Source of the DNA: Micromonospora_G sp044458865
GTDB taxonomy: Bacteria > Actinomycetota > Actinomycetes > Mycobacteriales > Micromonosporaceae
Length of the DNA stretch: 64,000 nt
NCBI RefSeq assembly: GCF_044458865.1
Contig: NZ_JBITIH010000009.1
Span: 62,001-126,000 of the forward strand
Reading direction: 5' to 3'
Every line of letters begins with the position of its first letter. The first letter of the stretch is position 1. The notes beneath the pieces are model-generated. The model had not been told where the DNA came from and ran no database searches. It saw only the letters and a list, made by a program, of their open reading frames with translations. Shown here in pieces: positions 17,223 to 25,335 of the stretch. The position numbers were made by a program, and so were the translations under genes.

Positions 17223-18442
17223 ACAGCGGGCAGGAGTTCGGCGGAGTGGGCTGCGACCGATTCGGTGAGCAGGGCCAACGCGCTGGCGGCGGGCATCGGG
17301 GCGAGGGACCTCCCGTCCCGCAGGCGCAACGACACCTGCCCTTCGGCCGCCTCCCGGGCACCGATCACCGCCGCGTACGGCACCCGGCGGCGGGCCGCCG
17401 CGCGTACCCGGGCTCCCAGTGAACCGTCCGGGGCGAGTTCGGCGCGGAGCCCTGCCTCGACGGCGGTCCGGGCGAACGCCACCGCGACGTCGTGCTGCTC
17501 CGGACCGACCGGCAGCACCTCCAGTTGCACGGGGGCGTACCAGAGTGGGAAAGCCCCCTCGTGCACCTCGATCAGGTACGCGAAGAGCCGTTCCATGCTG
17601 CCGACCAGGCTCCGGTGGACGATCACGGGGCGCCGGGCCTGCCCCTTGGAGTCCATGTACGAGAGGTCGAACCTGGCCGCCTTGTCGAAGTCGAGTTGGA
17701 TGGTGGAGATGGTGGATTCCCGGCCGGCCGGGTCCTGGATCTGAATGTCGATTTTCGGCCCGTAGAACGCCGCCTCGCCGGCCGCCTCGACGTACGGTTG
17801 CCCGGCCGCGTCGAGCGCCTCCCGGAGCAGGTTCTCGGCCCGGTTCCATTCCTGTTCGTCGCCGACGTACTTCTCCCCCGGTCCGCGCAGGGAGAGGCGG
17901 AATCCGGCTGGCCGTACGCCGAGCGCGGCGTGCGCGGTCCGGATCAGCGCGAGTATGTCGGCGACCTCCGCGCCGACCTGTTCCAGTGCGCAGAAGTTGT
18001 GCGCGTCGTTGAGCCAGATCGCGCGGACCCGGCTGAGTCCGCCGAGCACTCCGGAGCGCTCCGACCGGTACATTCCGCCGAGTTCGCCGATGCGCAGCGG
18101 CAGTTCCCGGTAGGACCGGCCCCGCGCCCCGAAGACCAGGCAGTGGTGGGGGCAGAGCGCAGGCCGGAGTACGAACTCGTCGTCTTCGGAGATGCGCATC
18201 GGCGGGTACATGTCCTCGGCGAAGTAGGGAAGATGTCCTGATCGTTCGAACAGCTCCCGCTTGCCCAGCGGTGGGGAGTAGACGTGCTGGTAGCCGGCGC
18301 GCCGCTCCAGTTCCCGGACGTACTCCTCGATTGCGTGCCGGGCGGCGGCGCCGGCCGGCAGCCAGATCGGCAGGCCCGCGCCGGAGAGGGGGTCGGCGTG
18401 GAACAGCTCCAGTTCGCGGCCCAACCTGCGGTGGTCGACCAT
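17219..18442 (-). CDS. Short threonyl-tRNA synthetase lacking the editing domain
   Basis: 407 aa, against about 640 or more for housekeeping bacterial ThrRS. The TGS and editing domains are absent; the protein starts near the catalytic core. Class II motifs are present: motif 2 GGMYRSERSG and motif 3 GSMERLFAYLIEVHEGAFP. The three zinc ligands are visible as Cys in ALCPHHC, His in NDAHNFC and His in VIVHRSL. The C-terminal ~110 residues (LEVLPVGPEQHD...) are the anticodon-binding domain. ATG 18442 has AAGGAG upstream. A 200-base leader carries a Thr-rich leader peptide and hairpins, so expression probably responds to charged tRNA-Thr. A second ThrRS may give resistance to a ThrRS inhibitor (as for borrelidin or obafluorin producers) or act when threonine is scarce. 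That role is inferred. Confidence 0.9.
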   Translation of the reverse strand: MVDHRRLGRELELFHADPLSGAGLPIWLPAGAAARHAIEEYVRELERRAGYQHVYSPPLGKRELFERSGHLPYFAEDMYPPMRISEDDEFVLRPALCPHHCLVFGARGRSYRELPLRIGELGGMYRSERSGVLGGLSRVRAIWLNDAHNFCALEQVGAEVADILALIRTAHAALGVRPAGFRLSLRGPGEKYVGDEQEWNRAENLLREALDAAGQPYVEAAGEAAFYGPKIDIQIQDPAGRESTISTIQLDFDKAARFDLSYMDSKGQARRPVIVHRSLVGSMERLFAYLIEVHEGAFPLWYAPVQLEVLPVGPEQHDVAVAFARTAVEAGLRAELAPDGSLGARVRAAARRRVPYAAVIGAREAAEGQVSLRLRDGRSLAPMPAASALALLTESVAAHSAELLPAV

Positions 18443-18537
18443 GTCACGCTCCTTGCTCGGGTACGGCCCTGAGCCCGGCCCGCGTCGTGTCAGGCGCGGG
18501 TCCGGTCGGGGCGGCCGATCCGGGGTGACACGAAGCA

Positions 18538-18562
18538 GCCCCGGAGCGGTTCGCCCCGGGGC
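18538..18562 (-). promoter_or_regulatory. Attenuator hairpin in the thrS leader
   Basis: 11-bp stem GCCCCGGGGCG / CGCTCCGGGGC with one wobble and a three-base loop. It lies 26 bases after the leader-peptide stop and 96 bases before thrS. This is the expected place for a terminator in ribosome-mediated attenuation. There is no long U run, as is common in high-GC genomes. Confidence 0.6.
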
Positions 18563-18587
18563 CGTTGGTTGACGGTGAGAATTCGCG

Positions 18588-18644
18588 TCAGCGCGGCACG
18601 CCGGGGTATCCCGGCGTCGTCGTCACTACCGCGCATCGCTGCAT
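18588..18644 (-). CDS. Threonine attenuation leader peptide
   Basis: 18 codons, MQRCAVVTTTPGYPGVPR, with three consecutive ACG Thr codons at positions 8-10. TAGCGT ends seven bases before the ATG and no Shine-Dalgarno is visible, so the mRNA is probably leaderless. The peptide stops shortly before the hairpin at 18538-18562. Stalling at the Thr codons when charged tRNA-Thr is scarce would let thrS be transcribed. The frame and codons are seen directly; the mechanism is inferred from the well-known amino-acid operon type. Confidence 0.65.
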   Translation of the reverse strand: MQRCAVVTTTPGYPGVPR

Positions 18645-18651
18645 GCCACGC

Positions 18652-18657
18652 ACGCTA
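18652..18657 (-). promoter_or_regulatory. Likely -10 element (TAGCGT) for thrS leader transcript
   Basis: On the minus strand TAGCGT ends seven bases before the leader-peptide ATG. Confidence 0.45.
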
Positions 18658-18704
18658 CACCGCCTGCTCCGCCTCCCGCATCCGCGAATCCCCTCGCAGG
18701 GGGC

Positions 18705-18758
18705 GTTAGGAAGGGCCCCTTCCTCTACCGAATCCGATAACAAGGGGCCCTTCCTTAC
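18705..18758 (-). repeat. Palindromic repeat, copy 4
   Basis: 54 bp, with its GTAAGG/TTATCG arm three bases from the stop of the transglutaminase gene on the minus strand. It separates that operon from the thrS leader promoter downstream. Confidence 0.85.
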
Positions 18759-18761
18759 ACC

Positions 18762-19625
18762 TCAGCGGAGGCGGGTGATGGTGACGTCCACCCCCTGGCC
18801 GGTGTTCTCGGGGCCGGAGTAGACACCTTTGAGCGGGGGTACGTCGCCGTACTCGCGTCCTCGGCCGACCACCACGTGCCGCTCACCGACCGGGATGCCG
18901 TTCGTGGGGTCGAACCCGGTCCAGCGACCCACCCACCACTCCACCCAGGCGTGGCTCTGGCCGGTGACGGCATCGCCGATGCTGGCCGAGGGCGACGGGT
19001 GCAGGTAGCCGGAGACGTACCGGGCGGGTATGCCGGCGGCGCGGAGCAGCCCCACCAGGAGGTGGCTGATGTCCTGGCAGACACCTTTGCGCTGGCGCCA
19101 GGCCTGCACCGCGTCGGTCTGTACGCCGGTGGCGCCGGCCGTGTACGCCACCTCCTCGCGAATCTGCTCGCAGAGCGCGAGCGCGGTCGCGTGCGGGGTG
19201 GAGTGGCCGGCGCGGGCGATCTCGGCCAGTGCGGTCAACTCCTCGTCCAGCGCCGTGCGCGGGGTCGGCAGCAGCAGTTCGTGCCACCGGTCGACGTGTT
19301 CCGGTCGGGTGAGGTCGGCCCAGGTCGCCCCGCCGCCGGGTGGGAGCAGGTCGCTGGCGGGCAGGGTCTCCACGGTCGACACGGCGGTGACCTGAAGCGC
19401 CTCGTGCGCGCTGTGTACGTCGAAGGCGGTGACCGAGGTGCCCCAGTAGTCCTCGTAGCGGTAGGTACGGGCGGAGGGCCACACCTCCACCCGGGCGTCC
19501 AGCACCGCCTGGCGGGTTTCGTTCCGGGGCGACATCCGGGCCTCGTTGTACGAGGACGCGACCTTGCCGGCGTAGCTGAAACCGGTCCGATGGATGATCT
19601 TCAACCGCCAGCTGTCCGCACTCAC
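18762..19625 (-). CDS. Transglutaminase-like cysteine peptidase-fold protein
   Basis: 287 aa. The N-terminal beta-rich part (LKIIHRTGFSYAGKVASSYNEARM) is the usual partner domain. The core follows with Cys in KGVCQDISHLLVGLLRAAGIPARYV, His in GQSHAWVEWW and Asp in GFDPTNG, which together form the catalytic triad. It is the last gene of a three-gene set with alpha-E and circularly permuted ATP-grasp proteins on the same strand, a widely conserved association. The set is thought to build or trim a peptide or amide product, but its chemistry is not settled. Confidence 0.9.
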   Translation of the reverse strand: MSADSWRLKIIHRTGFSYAGKVASSYNEARMSPRNETRQAVLDARVEVWPSARTYRYEDYWGTSVTAFDVHSAHEALQVTAVSTVETLPASDLLPPGGGATWADLTRPEHVDRWHELLLPTPRTALDEELTALAEIARAGHSTPHATALALCEQIREEVAYTAGATGVQTDAVQAWRQRKGVCQDISHLLVGLLRAAGIPARYVSGYLHPSPSASIGDAVTGQSHAWVEWWVGRWTGFDPTNGIPVGERHVVVGRGREYGDVPPLKGVYSGPENTGQGVDVTITRLR

Positions 19626-19671
19626 GCCAGCACCCCGATCGTCGCGCTCACGCCAGCGCGAGTCGTCGCGT

Positions 19672-20625
19672 TCATGCCACTGCCTCCGGCACCCAGGCGA
19701 CCGCCGAAGTCTGCCGGAAGTAGCGTCCGGAGACCGCCTCGTTCACCTGGGAACAGGTGCGCTCCAGGCTGGCCAGCACCGCAGGGAAGTCGGTCAGGAG
19801 TTCGTCGGCACCCCGGAACTCAAGGTTGGTTCGAGCCCGGCCGACGATCCGCTGTGCCTCGGTGTTGACCCCGACGCGGCCGGGCTGCCCCGGTCCGCCG
19901 GCCGGTTCCAGCTCGGCGAGGCATGCCTCGGCGGCGGAGAGCGCGGCAAAGACCGACCGGGGGAAGAGCCGGTCGAGCAGGAGGAACTCGGCGGCGTAGC
20001 GGTCGTCGAGCGAGCCCCGATAGGTGCGCAGGAAGGTCTCCCAGGCACCGCACGAGCGCAGCAGGGTCAGCCAGGACGGGATGCTGCCGCCGGCCCGTAC
20101 GTGGGTGGAGAGCAGCCGGGCGGTCATGTCGACCCGCTCCACGCTGCGGCCGAGGACCAGGAAGAGCCAGCCCTCGTCCCGACTCATGGTGGCGTCGGCT
20201 AGTCCGGCGAGGACGGCGCAGCGCTCGCGTACCCAGCGGAAGAAGGCGTGCACGCCCTGCTGCTCGACCCGCCGACGAGCGTCCGGCAGACCGTGCCAGG
20301 TGGCGTTGAGCCCCTCCCACATGTCGGCGGAGATGGTCTCCCGGGCTCCGCGGGCGTTTTCCCGGGCGGCGGCGAGCGCTCCCACCACCGAACTGTGGCT
20401 CCCCTCGTCGAGGCCGAGCAGGCCGACCACCCGGGCCGCGGAGACGGGCTGCTCCGGTGGCGGTACGCCCATCACCGCGAGCAGTGAGCGGCAGGCGGTC
20501 TCCTCGTCGGACCAGGGGTCGGCGAGCATCCGGTGCAGGTGTACGTCGAGGATGCGGGCGGTGTCCTCGGCCCGCTCGACGTACCGGCCGATCCAGTAGA
20601 GCGACTCCGCGATCCGGCTCAGCAT
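19672..20625 (-). CDS. Alpha-E domain protein (DUF403)
   Basis: 317 aa, all-helical. It begins MLSRIAESLYWIGRYVERAEDTARILDVH, the characteristic opening of the alpha-E family. It overlaps the 3' end of the ATP-grasp gene by seven bases (start inside the stop region), which indicates coupling. It lies 46 bases before the transglutaminase gene. It has no known catalytic residues and is probably a scaffold or partner of the ATP-grasp enzyme. Confidence 0.9.
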   Translation of the reverse strand: MLSRIAESLYWIGRYVERAEDTARILDVHLHRMLADPWSDEETACRSLLAVMGVPPPEQPVSAARVVGLLGLDEGSHSSVVGALAAARENARGARETISADMWEGLNATWHGLPDARRRVEQQGVHAFFRWVRERCAVLAGLADATMSRDEGWLFLVLGRSVERVDMTARLLSTHVRAGGSIPSWLTLLRSCGAWETFLRTYRGSLDDRYAAEFLLLDRLFPRSVFAALSAAEACLAELEPAGGPGQPGRVGVNTEAQRIVGRARTNLEFRGADELLTDFPAVLASLERTCSQVNEAVSGRYFRQTSAVAWVPEAVA

Positions 20626-22262
20626 GACGGCCCCCGGTCGAGCCCCCGGTCAAGCCGCCCGTCGAGCCGGCTGGACTGCTGTTGCTGTTGCTGCTGGACG
20701 GCGACCGGTCCGGAGTCGGGTCCGGGATCGGGGCTGCGCGGCGGAGGGGCGGCGGTCCCGGGCGGGGAGTTCACCAGCGCGGGTGCCTCGGGCGGCGCCG
20801 GTGGGTCGGTGACGGTGATCGCGGCGGCCGGCGCGTCGGCGAGTACCCAGGTGTCCTTCGAGCCGCCGCCCTGACTGGAGTTGACCACCAGGGCGCCTTC
20901 CGGCAGCGCGACCCGGGTCAGCCCGCCGGGCAGCACCGAGACCCGTTCGCCGTCGTTGACCGCGAACGGCCGCAGGTCGACGTGCCGGGCCCGGAGCCGG
21001 TTGCCGACCAGGGTCGGCACCATGGAGAGGGCCACTTCACGCTGGGCGATCCAGCCGCGTGGGTCGTGCCGGATCCGCTCCGCCAGTTGGGCCAGTTCCT
21101 CGTCACCGGCCTGGGAGCCGATGACGATGCCCACGCCGCCGGAGCCGTCGACCGGTTTCAGCACCAGGTGGTCGAGCCGTTCCAGGACGTGGTCGAGGAC
21201 GTCGGGGTCCTCCAGCCGGTAGGTCTCCACGTTCGGCAGGATCGGCTCCTCGTCCAGGTAGTAGCGGATCAGTTCCGGGACGTACGTGTAGAGCAGCTTG
21301 TCGTCGGCGACGCCGTTGCCGACCGCGTTGGCGATGGTGACCCGGCCGGCTCGTGCGGCGTTGAGCAGCCCGGCCACACCGATCACCGAGTCGGCCCGGA
21401 AGTGCACCGGGTCGAGGAACTCGTCGTCGATCCGCCGGTAGATCACGTCGACCCGTTGTTCGCCCGCGGTGGTCCGCATGGCCACCTCGTTGCCCACGCA
21501 GACCAGGTCCCGACCCTCGACCAGTTCGACGCCCATTTCCCGGGCGAGCAGGGCGTGCTCGAAGTAGGCGGAGTTGTGCACCCCGGGGGTGAGTACCACC
21601 ACCGTCGGTTCGCTGACCCCGACCGGGGCCGCGGCGCACAGGGCTCGCAGCAACTGCCCCGGGTACGACTCGACCGGCAGGATCCTGGTGGCGGCGAAGA
21701 CCTCGGGCAGTACGTGCGCCATCGCCCGGCGGTTCTCCATCACGTAGCTCACCCCGGAGGGGACCCGTACGTTGTCCTCCAGCACCCGGAAGGTGCCCTG
21801 CTCGTCGCGGACCAGGTCGACCCCGGCGACGTGGATGCGTACCCCGTTGTGTGGGCTGACCCCGGCCGCCTCGCGGTGGAAATGCGCGCTGGTGACGACG
21901 ATCCGGCGCGGTACCACCCCGTCGGCGAGCACCTGGCCGGCGCCGTAGATGTCGGCGAGGAACGCCTCCAGGGTGCGAACCCGCTGCGCCACTCCGGCCT
22001 CGACCACCCGCCACTGGTCGGCGGCGATGATCCGCGGCACGATGTCGAGCGGGAACGGCCGTTCGATGCCCTTGAGCGCGAACGTGATCCCCTGGTCGAG
22101 GAAGGCGCGGGCCAGCACCTCGGCCCGGATTCCCAGTTCGACACTGGACAGTGGTTGCAGGGTGGCGTGCAACGCCTCGTACGTCTCCCGCGGCATGCCC
22201 GGCTCGCCGAACATCTCGTCCCACCCGGGGCCGAGGCGGTAGTCCTCGAACAAGTCCGCCAT
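20619..22262 (-). CDS. Circularly permuted ATP-grasp protein with Pro-rich and poly-Gln tail
   Basis: 547 aa, starting MADLFEDYRLGPGWDEMFG. The family motifs HNGVRIHVAGVDLVRDEQG, VLEDNVRVPSGVSYVMENR and LKPVDGSGGVGIVIG (ATP-binding Lys and Gly loop) are all present. These enzymes probably form amide bonds using ATP. From about residue 480 the protein leaves the conserved core and has a Pro/Ala-rich tail, seven consecutive Gln (CAG/CAA) and a basic C-terminus. This tail is unusual for the family and could be a flexible extension. It is the first gene of the operon with alpha-E and transglutaminase genes. Confidence 0.9.
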   Translation of the reverse strand: MADLFEDYRLGPGWDEMFGEPGMPRETYEALHATLQPLSSVELGIRAEVLARAFLDQGITFALKGIERPFPLDIVPRIIAADQWRVVEAGVAQRVRTLEAFLADIYGAGQVLADGVVPRRIVVTSAHFHREAAGVSPHNGVRIHVAGVDLVRDEQGTFRVLEDNVRVPSGVSYVMENRRAMAHVLPEVFAATRILPVESYPGQLLRALCAAAPVGVSEPTVVVLTPGVHNSAYFEHALLAREMGVELVEGRDLVCVGNEVAMRTTAGEQRVDVIYRRIDDEFLDPVHFRADSVIGVAGLLNAARAGRVTIANAVGNGVADDKLLYTYVPELIRYYLDEEPILPNVETYRLEDPDVLDHVLERLDHLVLKPVDGSGGVGIVIGSQAGDEELAQLAERIRHDPRGWIAQREVALSMVPTLVGNRLRARHVDLRPFAVNDGERVSVLPGGLTRVALPEGALVVNSSQGGGSKDTWVLADAPAAAITVTDPPAPPEAPALVNSPPGTAAPPPRSPDPGPDSGPVAVQQQQQQQSSRLDGRLDRGLDRGPSC

Positions 22263-22477
22263 GTCCTGACGCTACGCCGATCTCGTTGCGCCCACGTAAC
22301 GGTGAAACTCGATCTCGCGCCCTTACCCGGTGACCGGTACGCGATTCATCCAGCCTCACCCAGCATTGATTGTCATCTTTACGACATAGGGGCATCCGTC
22401 CAGGTTCAGGGAGGTTGAGCAGGGTGTCGACCCTAATCAGCCGACCGATCCCTCACCATCTCCCCGGGAGGCACCCC

Positions 22478-22741
22478 ATGACCCCGACCACCACCCAGAC
22501 CCGGCACCCCTGGCGAGCCACCGCCCGGACCATCCTCGCCGCGCTCGTCGGTGCGCTGTCCCTGATCCCCACCGTGGCGGCGACCACCGGACTCGAGACC
22601 GTGCCGGCGGTCGCCCAACTCGTCGTCGTCGCCGGTGTGATCACCCGGATACTGGCCGTCCCCGGCGTGGACGACTGGCTGCGTCACTTCCTGCCGTGGC
22701 TCTCCTCGGCACCGGGCAACGACGTGCAGCCGGGCGCCTGA
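22478..22741 (+). CDS. Small holin-like membrane protein
   Basis: 87 aa from ATG 22478, with GGGAGG seven bases upstream. It begins MTPTTTQTRHPWRATARTIL, has two hydrophobic helices (about residues 17-38 and 43-62) and ends with a short Trp-rich amphipathic tail (DDWLRHFLPWLSS). Size and layout resemble the short holin-like proteins of actinophages and actinomycete chromosomes. No lysin is adjacent, so a phage role is not supported. A hairpin terminator follows. Confidence 0.6.
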   Translation: MTPTTTQTRHPWRATARTILAALVGALSLIPTVAATTGLETVPAVAQLVVVAGVITRILAVPGVDDWLRHFLPWLSSAPGNDVQPGA

Positions 22742-22776
22742 ACAGCACGGCAGCACCTGCCCAGCCCCATGGTGGG

Positions 22777-22803
22777 GCCGCCGACGCGGGACCCGTCGGC
22801 GGC
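22777..22803 (+). terminator. Hairpin terminator
   Basis: A perfect 10-bp stem (GCCGCCGACG / CGTCGGCGGC) with a seven-base loop lies 35 bases after the holin-like gene. I see nothing else in the rest of the 22742-23080 gap apart from the dedA ribosome-binding site. Confidence 0.65.
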
Positions 22804-23080
22804 CCGTCGGCTAGCCGAAACCGTCAGGAACGGGGGGACCTGAGGTGGCGGGTCGCGTGCCCCAACGGTACGCCGATCGCCCCGCCCAGCAGGTCCCCTC
22901 GACCACGACCAACGACAACCCCACCGACTGGCGCGACACCACCGGTATCGCCCGGTCATCGCCGTTCGTTAGCCGTAGCGTGGCCGGTGTCACCCCTGGT
23001 CGGGCCTGTGTCGGTGGACGGACACCGGCAGTTCAGGCTCGACCCAGACCATGTCGGCCGAACGCGTCGAGGTGAACCGC

Positions 23081-23869
23081 GTGCCCGAGCTACTCACCAA
23101 CGTCGCATCACCCGCGTCGGCGTACCTGGCGCTCTTCGTCCTCCTGGTCGTGGACGCCTTCGTGCCGGTGGTGCCGACCCAGGTCATCATGATCACCGGT
23201 GGCGCGCTGACCATCTACGGCAACCTGAACCTGCCACTCACCATCGCCGTCGGCGCACTCGGCGTGTTCTGCGGGGACACCGCCTGCTACCTGCTCGGCC
23301 GGGTCGGGGCGGGACGACTGCTCAGCGGTTGGCGCCTGCTGCGCGACCGGTACGGGCCGGCGACAAGCGACACCCGGACAGGCGCCGGACCCGACCGGAG
23401 TCGACCCGCCGGGCTCCCCGCGGAGCCGGACGAGGGCGCCCCGGACAGCACCGGCGGCTCCCGCTCCCGCCAGGCCGCCGGTCGGTTCACGCGGGCACTG
23501 CGGCAACCCGGACCGCTGGTCATCCTGCTCTGCCGTTTCGTCCCCGGGGGACGGATGATCGCCTGCTTCAACGCGGGTCGGGTTCGCTACCCGTACCGGC
23601 GCTTTCTCGCGTACGACGCGCTGGCGGCGGTCGGCTGGGCCGCGTACGGCGCACTGGTCGGCCACCTCGGCGGCGCCGCGCTGACCGACTCCGTGTGGCG
23701 ACTCGCCACGGTGGCGGTACTGGCCGCCGCCGGCTTCGCCGCCGCCGGGTGGGCGTTGACCCTGACCAACGGACGGGCCGCCGGGAAGCTGCCAGCGCCG
23801 GAACCGGCGCTGGCAGCTTCCGGGATCACTGCAACTCGTGCAGCATCAACTGACGGGCCGCCTCGGTGA
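23081..23869 (+). CDS. DedA-family (VTT domain) membrane protein
   Basis: 262 aa from GTG 23081, preceded by GAGGTG; an ATG at 23051 without a ribosome-binding site is the alternative. DedA marks are FVPVVPTQVIMITGG near the start and the central VFCGDTACYLLGRVGAGRL. GRFVPGGRMIACFNAGR-type sequence appears as CRFVPGGRMIACFNAGRVRY, followed by C-terminal spans. DedA proteins are lipid scramblase-like transporters linked to undecaprenyl phosphate or phospholipid flipping. A charged insert (TSDTRTGAGPDRSRPAG..., about residues 95-135) lengthens the middle. The last ~15 codons run through a terminator and into the end of the convergent lpdA-like gene. Confidence 0.85.
   Translation: MPELLTNVASPASAYLALFVLLVVDAFVPVVPTQVIMITGGALTIYGNLNLPLTIAVGALGVFCGDTACYLLGRVGAGRLLSGWRLLRDRYGPATSDTRTGAGPDRSRPAGLPAEPDEGAPDSTGGSRSRQAAGRFTRALRQPGPLVILLCRFVPGGRMIACFNAGRVRYPYRRFLAYDALAAVGWAAYGALVGHLGGAALTDSVWRLATVAVLAAAGFAAAGWALTLTNGRAAGKLPAPEPALAASGITATRAASTDGPPR
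23784..23821. terminator. Perfect 18-bp hairpin inside the 3' end of dedA
   Basis: GGAAGCTGCCAGCGCCGG and its exact complement around a two-base loop. It lies within the dedA coding region and just downstream of the convergent quinone-reductase gene, so it probably terminates the latter. Confidence 0.75.
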
Positions 23870-25229
23870 CCGAGCCGGAGAGCGACGGGTAGATCGTGAT
23901 CGTGTGGGCCAACTGGTCCACGGTCAGGTTGTTCTCCACCGCCAGGGTGATCGGCAGGATCAGCTCGCTGGCCTTCGGCGAGACCACCACGCCGCCGATC
24001 ACCTGACCGCTGGCCGGCCGGCAGAAGAGCTTGACGAAGCCGTCGGAGAGGTCGTCCATCTTCGCCCGGGCGTTGCCGTTGAGGGGCAGCATCACCTGCC
24101 GGGCCGGCGTACGCCCGGAATCCACCTCGTCTTGCGACACCCCGACGGTGGCCAGTTCGGGGTCGGTGAAGACGTTCGCCGCGACGGTCCGCAACCGGAG
24201 TGGCTGGACCGCCTCGCCGAGCGCGTGCCACATCGCGATTCGGCCCTGCATCGCGGCGACGCTGGCCAACGGGAGCACGCCGGTGCAGTCCCCGGCGGCG
24301 TAGATGCCCGGCACGTTGGTCCGGGAGACCCGGTCGGTGGTGACGTAGCCGCCCGGGGAGACCGCCACGCCGTACTCGGTCAGGCCCAGGCTGGCGGTGT
24401 TGGGGATCGAGCCGACCGCCATCAGGGCGTGCGAGCCGGTCAACGTACGACCGTCGGAGAGTTCCACCTCGACACCGTCGGCGGTACGGCGTACCCCGTT
24501 GGCCCGGGAGTTGTTGAGGATGGTCATGCCACGGGCGCGGAACACCTGCTCGATCGCGGCAGCCGCGTCGGCGTCCTCGTGCGGCATCACCCGGTCGCGG
24601 CTGGAGACCAGGGTCACCCGTACCCCCATGGCCAGGTAGGCGCTGGCGAACTCGGCGCCGGTCACCCCGGACCCGATCACGATCAGGTCCTCTGGCAGTT
24701 CCGGCAGGTCGTACACCTGGCGCCAGGTCAGGATCCGCTCCCCGTCCGGTACGGCGCTGGGCAGCACCCGGGGCGTGGCACCGGTGGCGATCAGGACGAC
24801 GGAGGCGTCGAGTGGATACTCGGAGTCACCATCGGTCGGGGTGACCAGCACCCGGTGAGTGTGACCGAGGGTGTCCTCGCCGAGCCGGGCGTGGCCGGCG
24901 ACGAAGGTGACACCCGCTTTGATGAGTTTGGCGTGGATGTCCGCTGACTGGGCCAGGGCAAGCCGCTTCACCCGGGCGTACACCGCCTCGGCATCGACCG
25001 TGACCGCCTCCAGGCCGTCGGAGTGGACCCCGAACTCCTCCGTGTCCCGGTAGCCGGTGACCACATCAGAGCTGGCGATGAAGGTCTTGGACGGGACACA
25101 GTCCGAAAGTACGCAGGCACCACCGGCCCCGTCCGCCTCGATGACGGTGACGTCGGCGTCCAACTGGGCCGCGACCAGGGCGGCCTCGTAACCAGCCGGC
25201 CCCCCGCCAATGATCACGATACGACTCAC
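23826..25229 (-). CDS. lpdA: LpdA-like NAD(P)H-quinone dehydrogenase (flavoprotein disulfide reductase family)
   Basis: 467 aa from GTG 25229 (VSRIVIIGGGPAGYEAAL, FAD dinucleotide motif), with AAGGGC upstream. A second Rossmann motif, VIGSGVTGAEFASAYLAMGV, binds NAD(P)H. The redox region reads GGACVLSDCVPSK with a CX4C pair. At the C-terminus the HPTxSE catalytic His-Glu motif of true lipoamide dehydrogenases is replaced by IYPSLSGS. The enzyme is therefore better compared with mycobacterial LpdA, a quinone reductase, than with lipoamide dehydrogenase. It runs convergently into dedA, and its promoter region is shared with the divergent cyclotransferase gene. Confidence 0.9.
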   Translation of the reverse strand: MSRIVIIGGGPAGYEAALVAAQLDADVTVIEADGAGGACVLSDCVPSKTFIASSDVVTGYRDTEEFGVHSDGLEAVTVDAEAVYARVKRLALAQSADIHAKLIKAGVTFVAGHARLGEDTLGHTHRVLVTPTDGDSEYPLDASVVLIATGATPRVLPSAVPDGERILTWRQVYDLPELPEDLIVIGSGVTGAEFASAYLAMGVRVTLVSSRDRVMPHEDADAAAAIEQVFRARGMTILNNSRANGVRRTADGVEVELSDGRTLTGSHALMAVGSIPNTASLGLTEYGVAVSPGGYVTTDRVSRTNVPGIYAAGDCTGVLPLASVAAMQGRIAMWHALGEAVQPLRLRTVAANVFTDPELATVGVSQDEVDSGRTPARQVMLPLNGNARAKMDDLSDGFVKLFCRPASGQVIGGVVVSPKASELILPITLAVENNLTVDQLAHTITIYPSLSGSVTEAARQLMLHELQ

Positions 25230-25322
25230 AGAACTTGCCCTTCGTTGGTGCTCACAGTGACTTTCTTCTCCCCAACCCGTCCGACACGCACGGTCGTATT
25301 CTCCACCACCCGTCCTCCGGGC

Positions 25323-25328
25323 TATCGT
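25323..25328 (+). promoter_or_regulatory. Likely -10 element (TATCGT), leaderless cyclotransferase mRNA
   Basis: TATCGT ends seven bases before GTG 25336; no ribosome-binding site is visible. Confidence 0.45.
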
Positions 25329-25335
25329 CATCGCC

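Noticed and set aside
22742..23050. Riboswitch upstream of dedA
   Set aside because: Only a simple terminator hairpin is visible; no conserved riboswitch core could be recognised.
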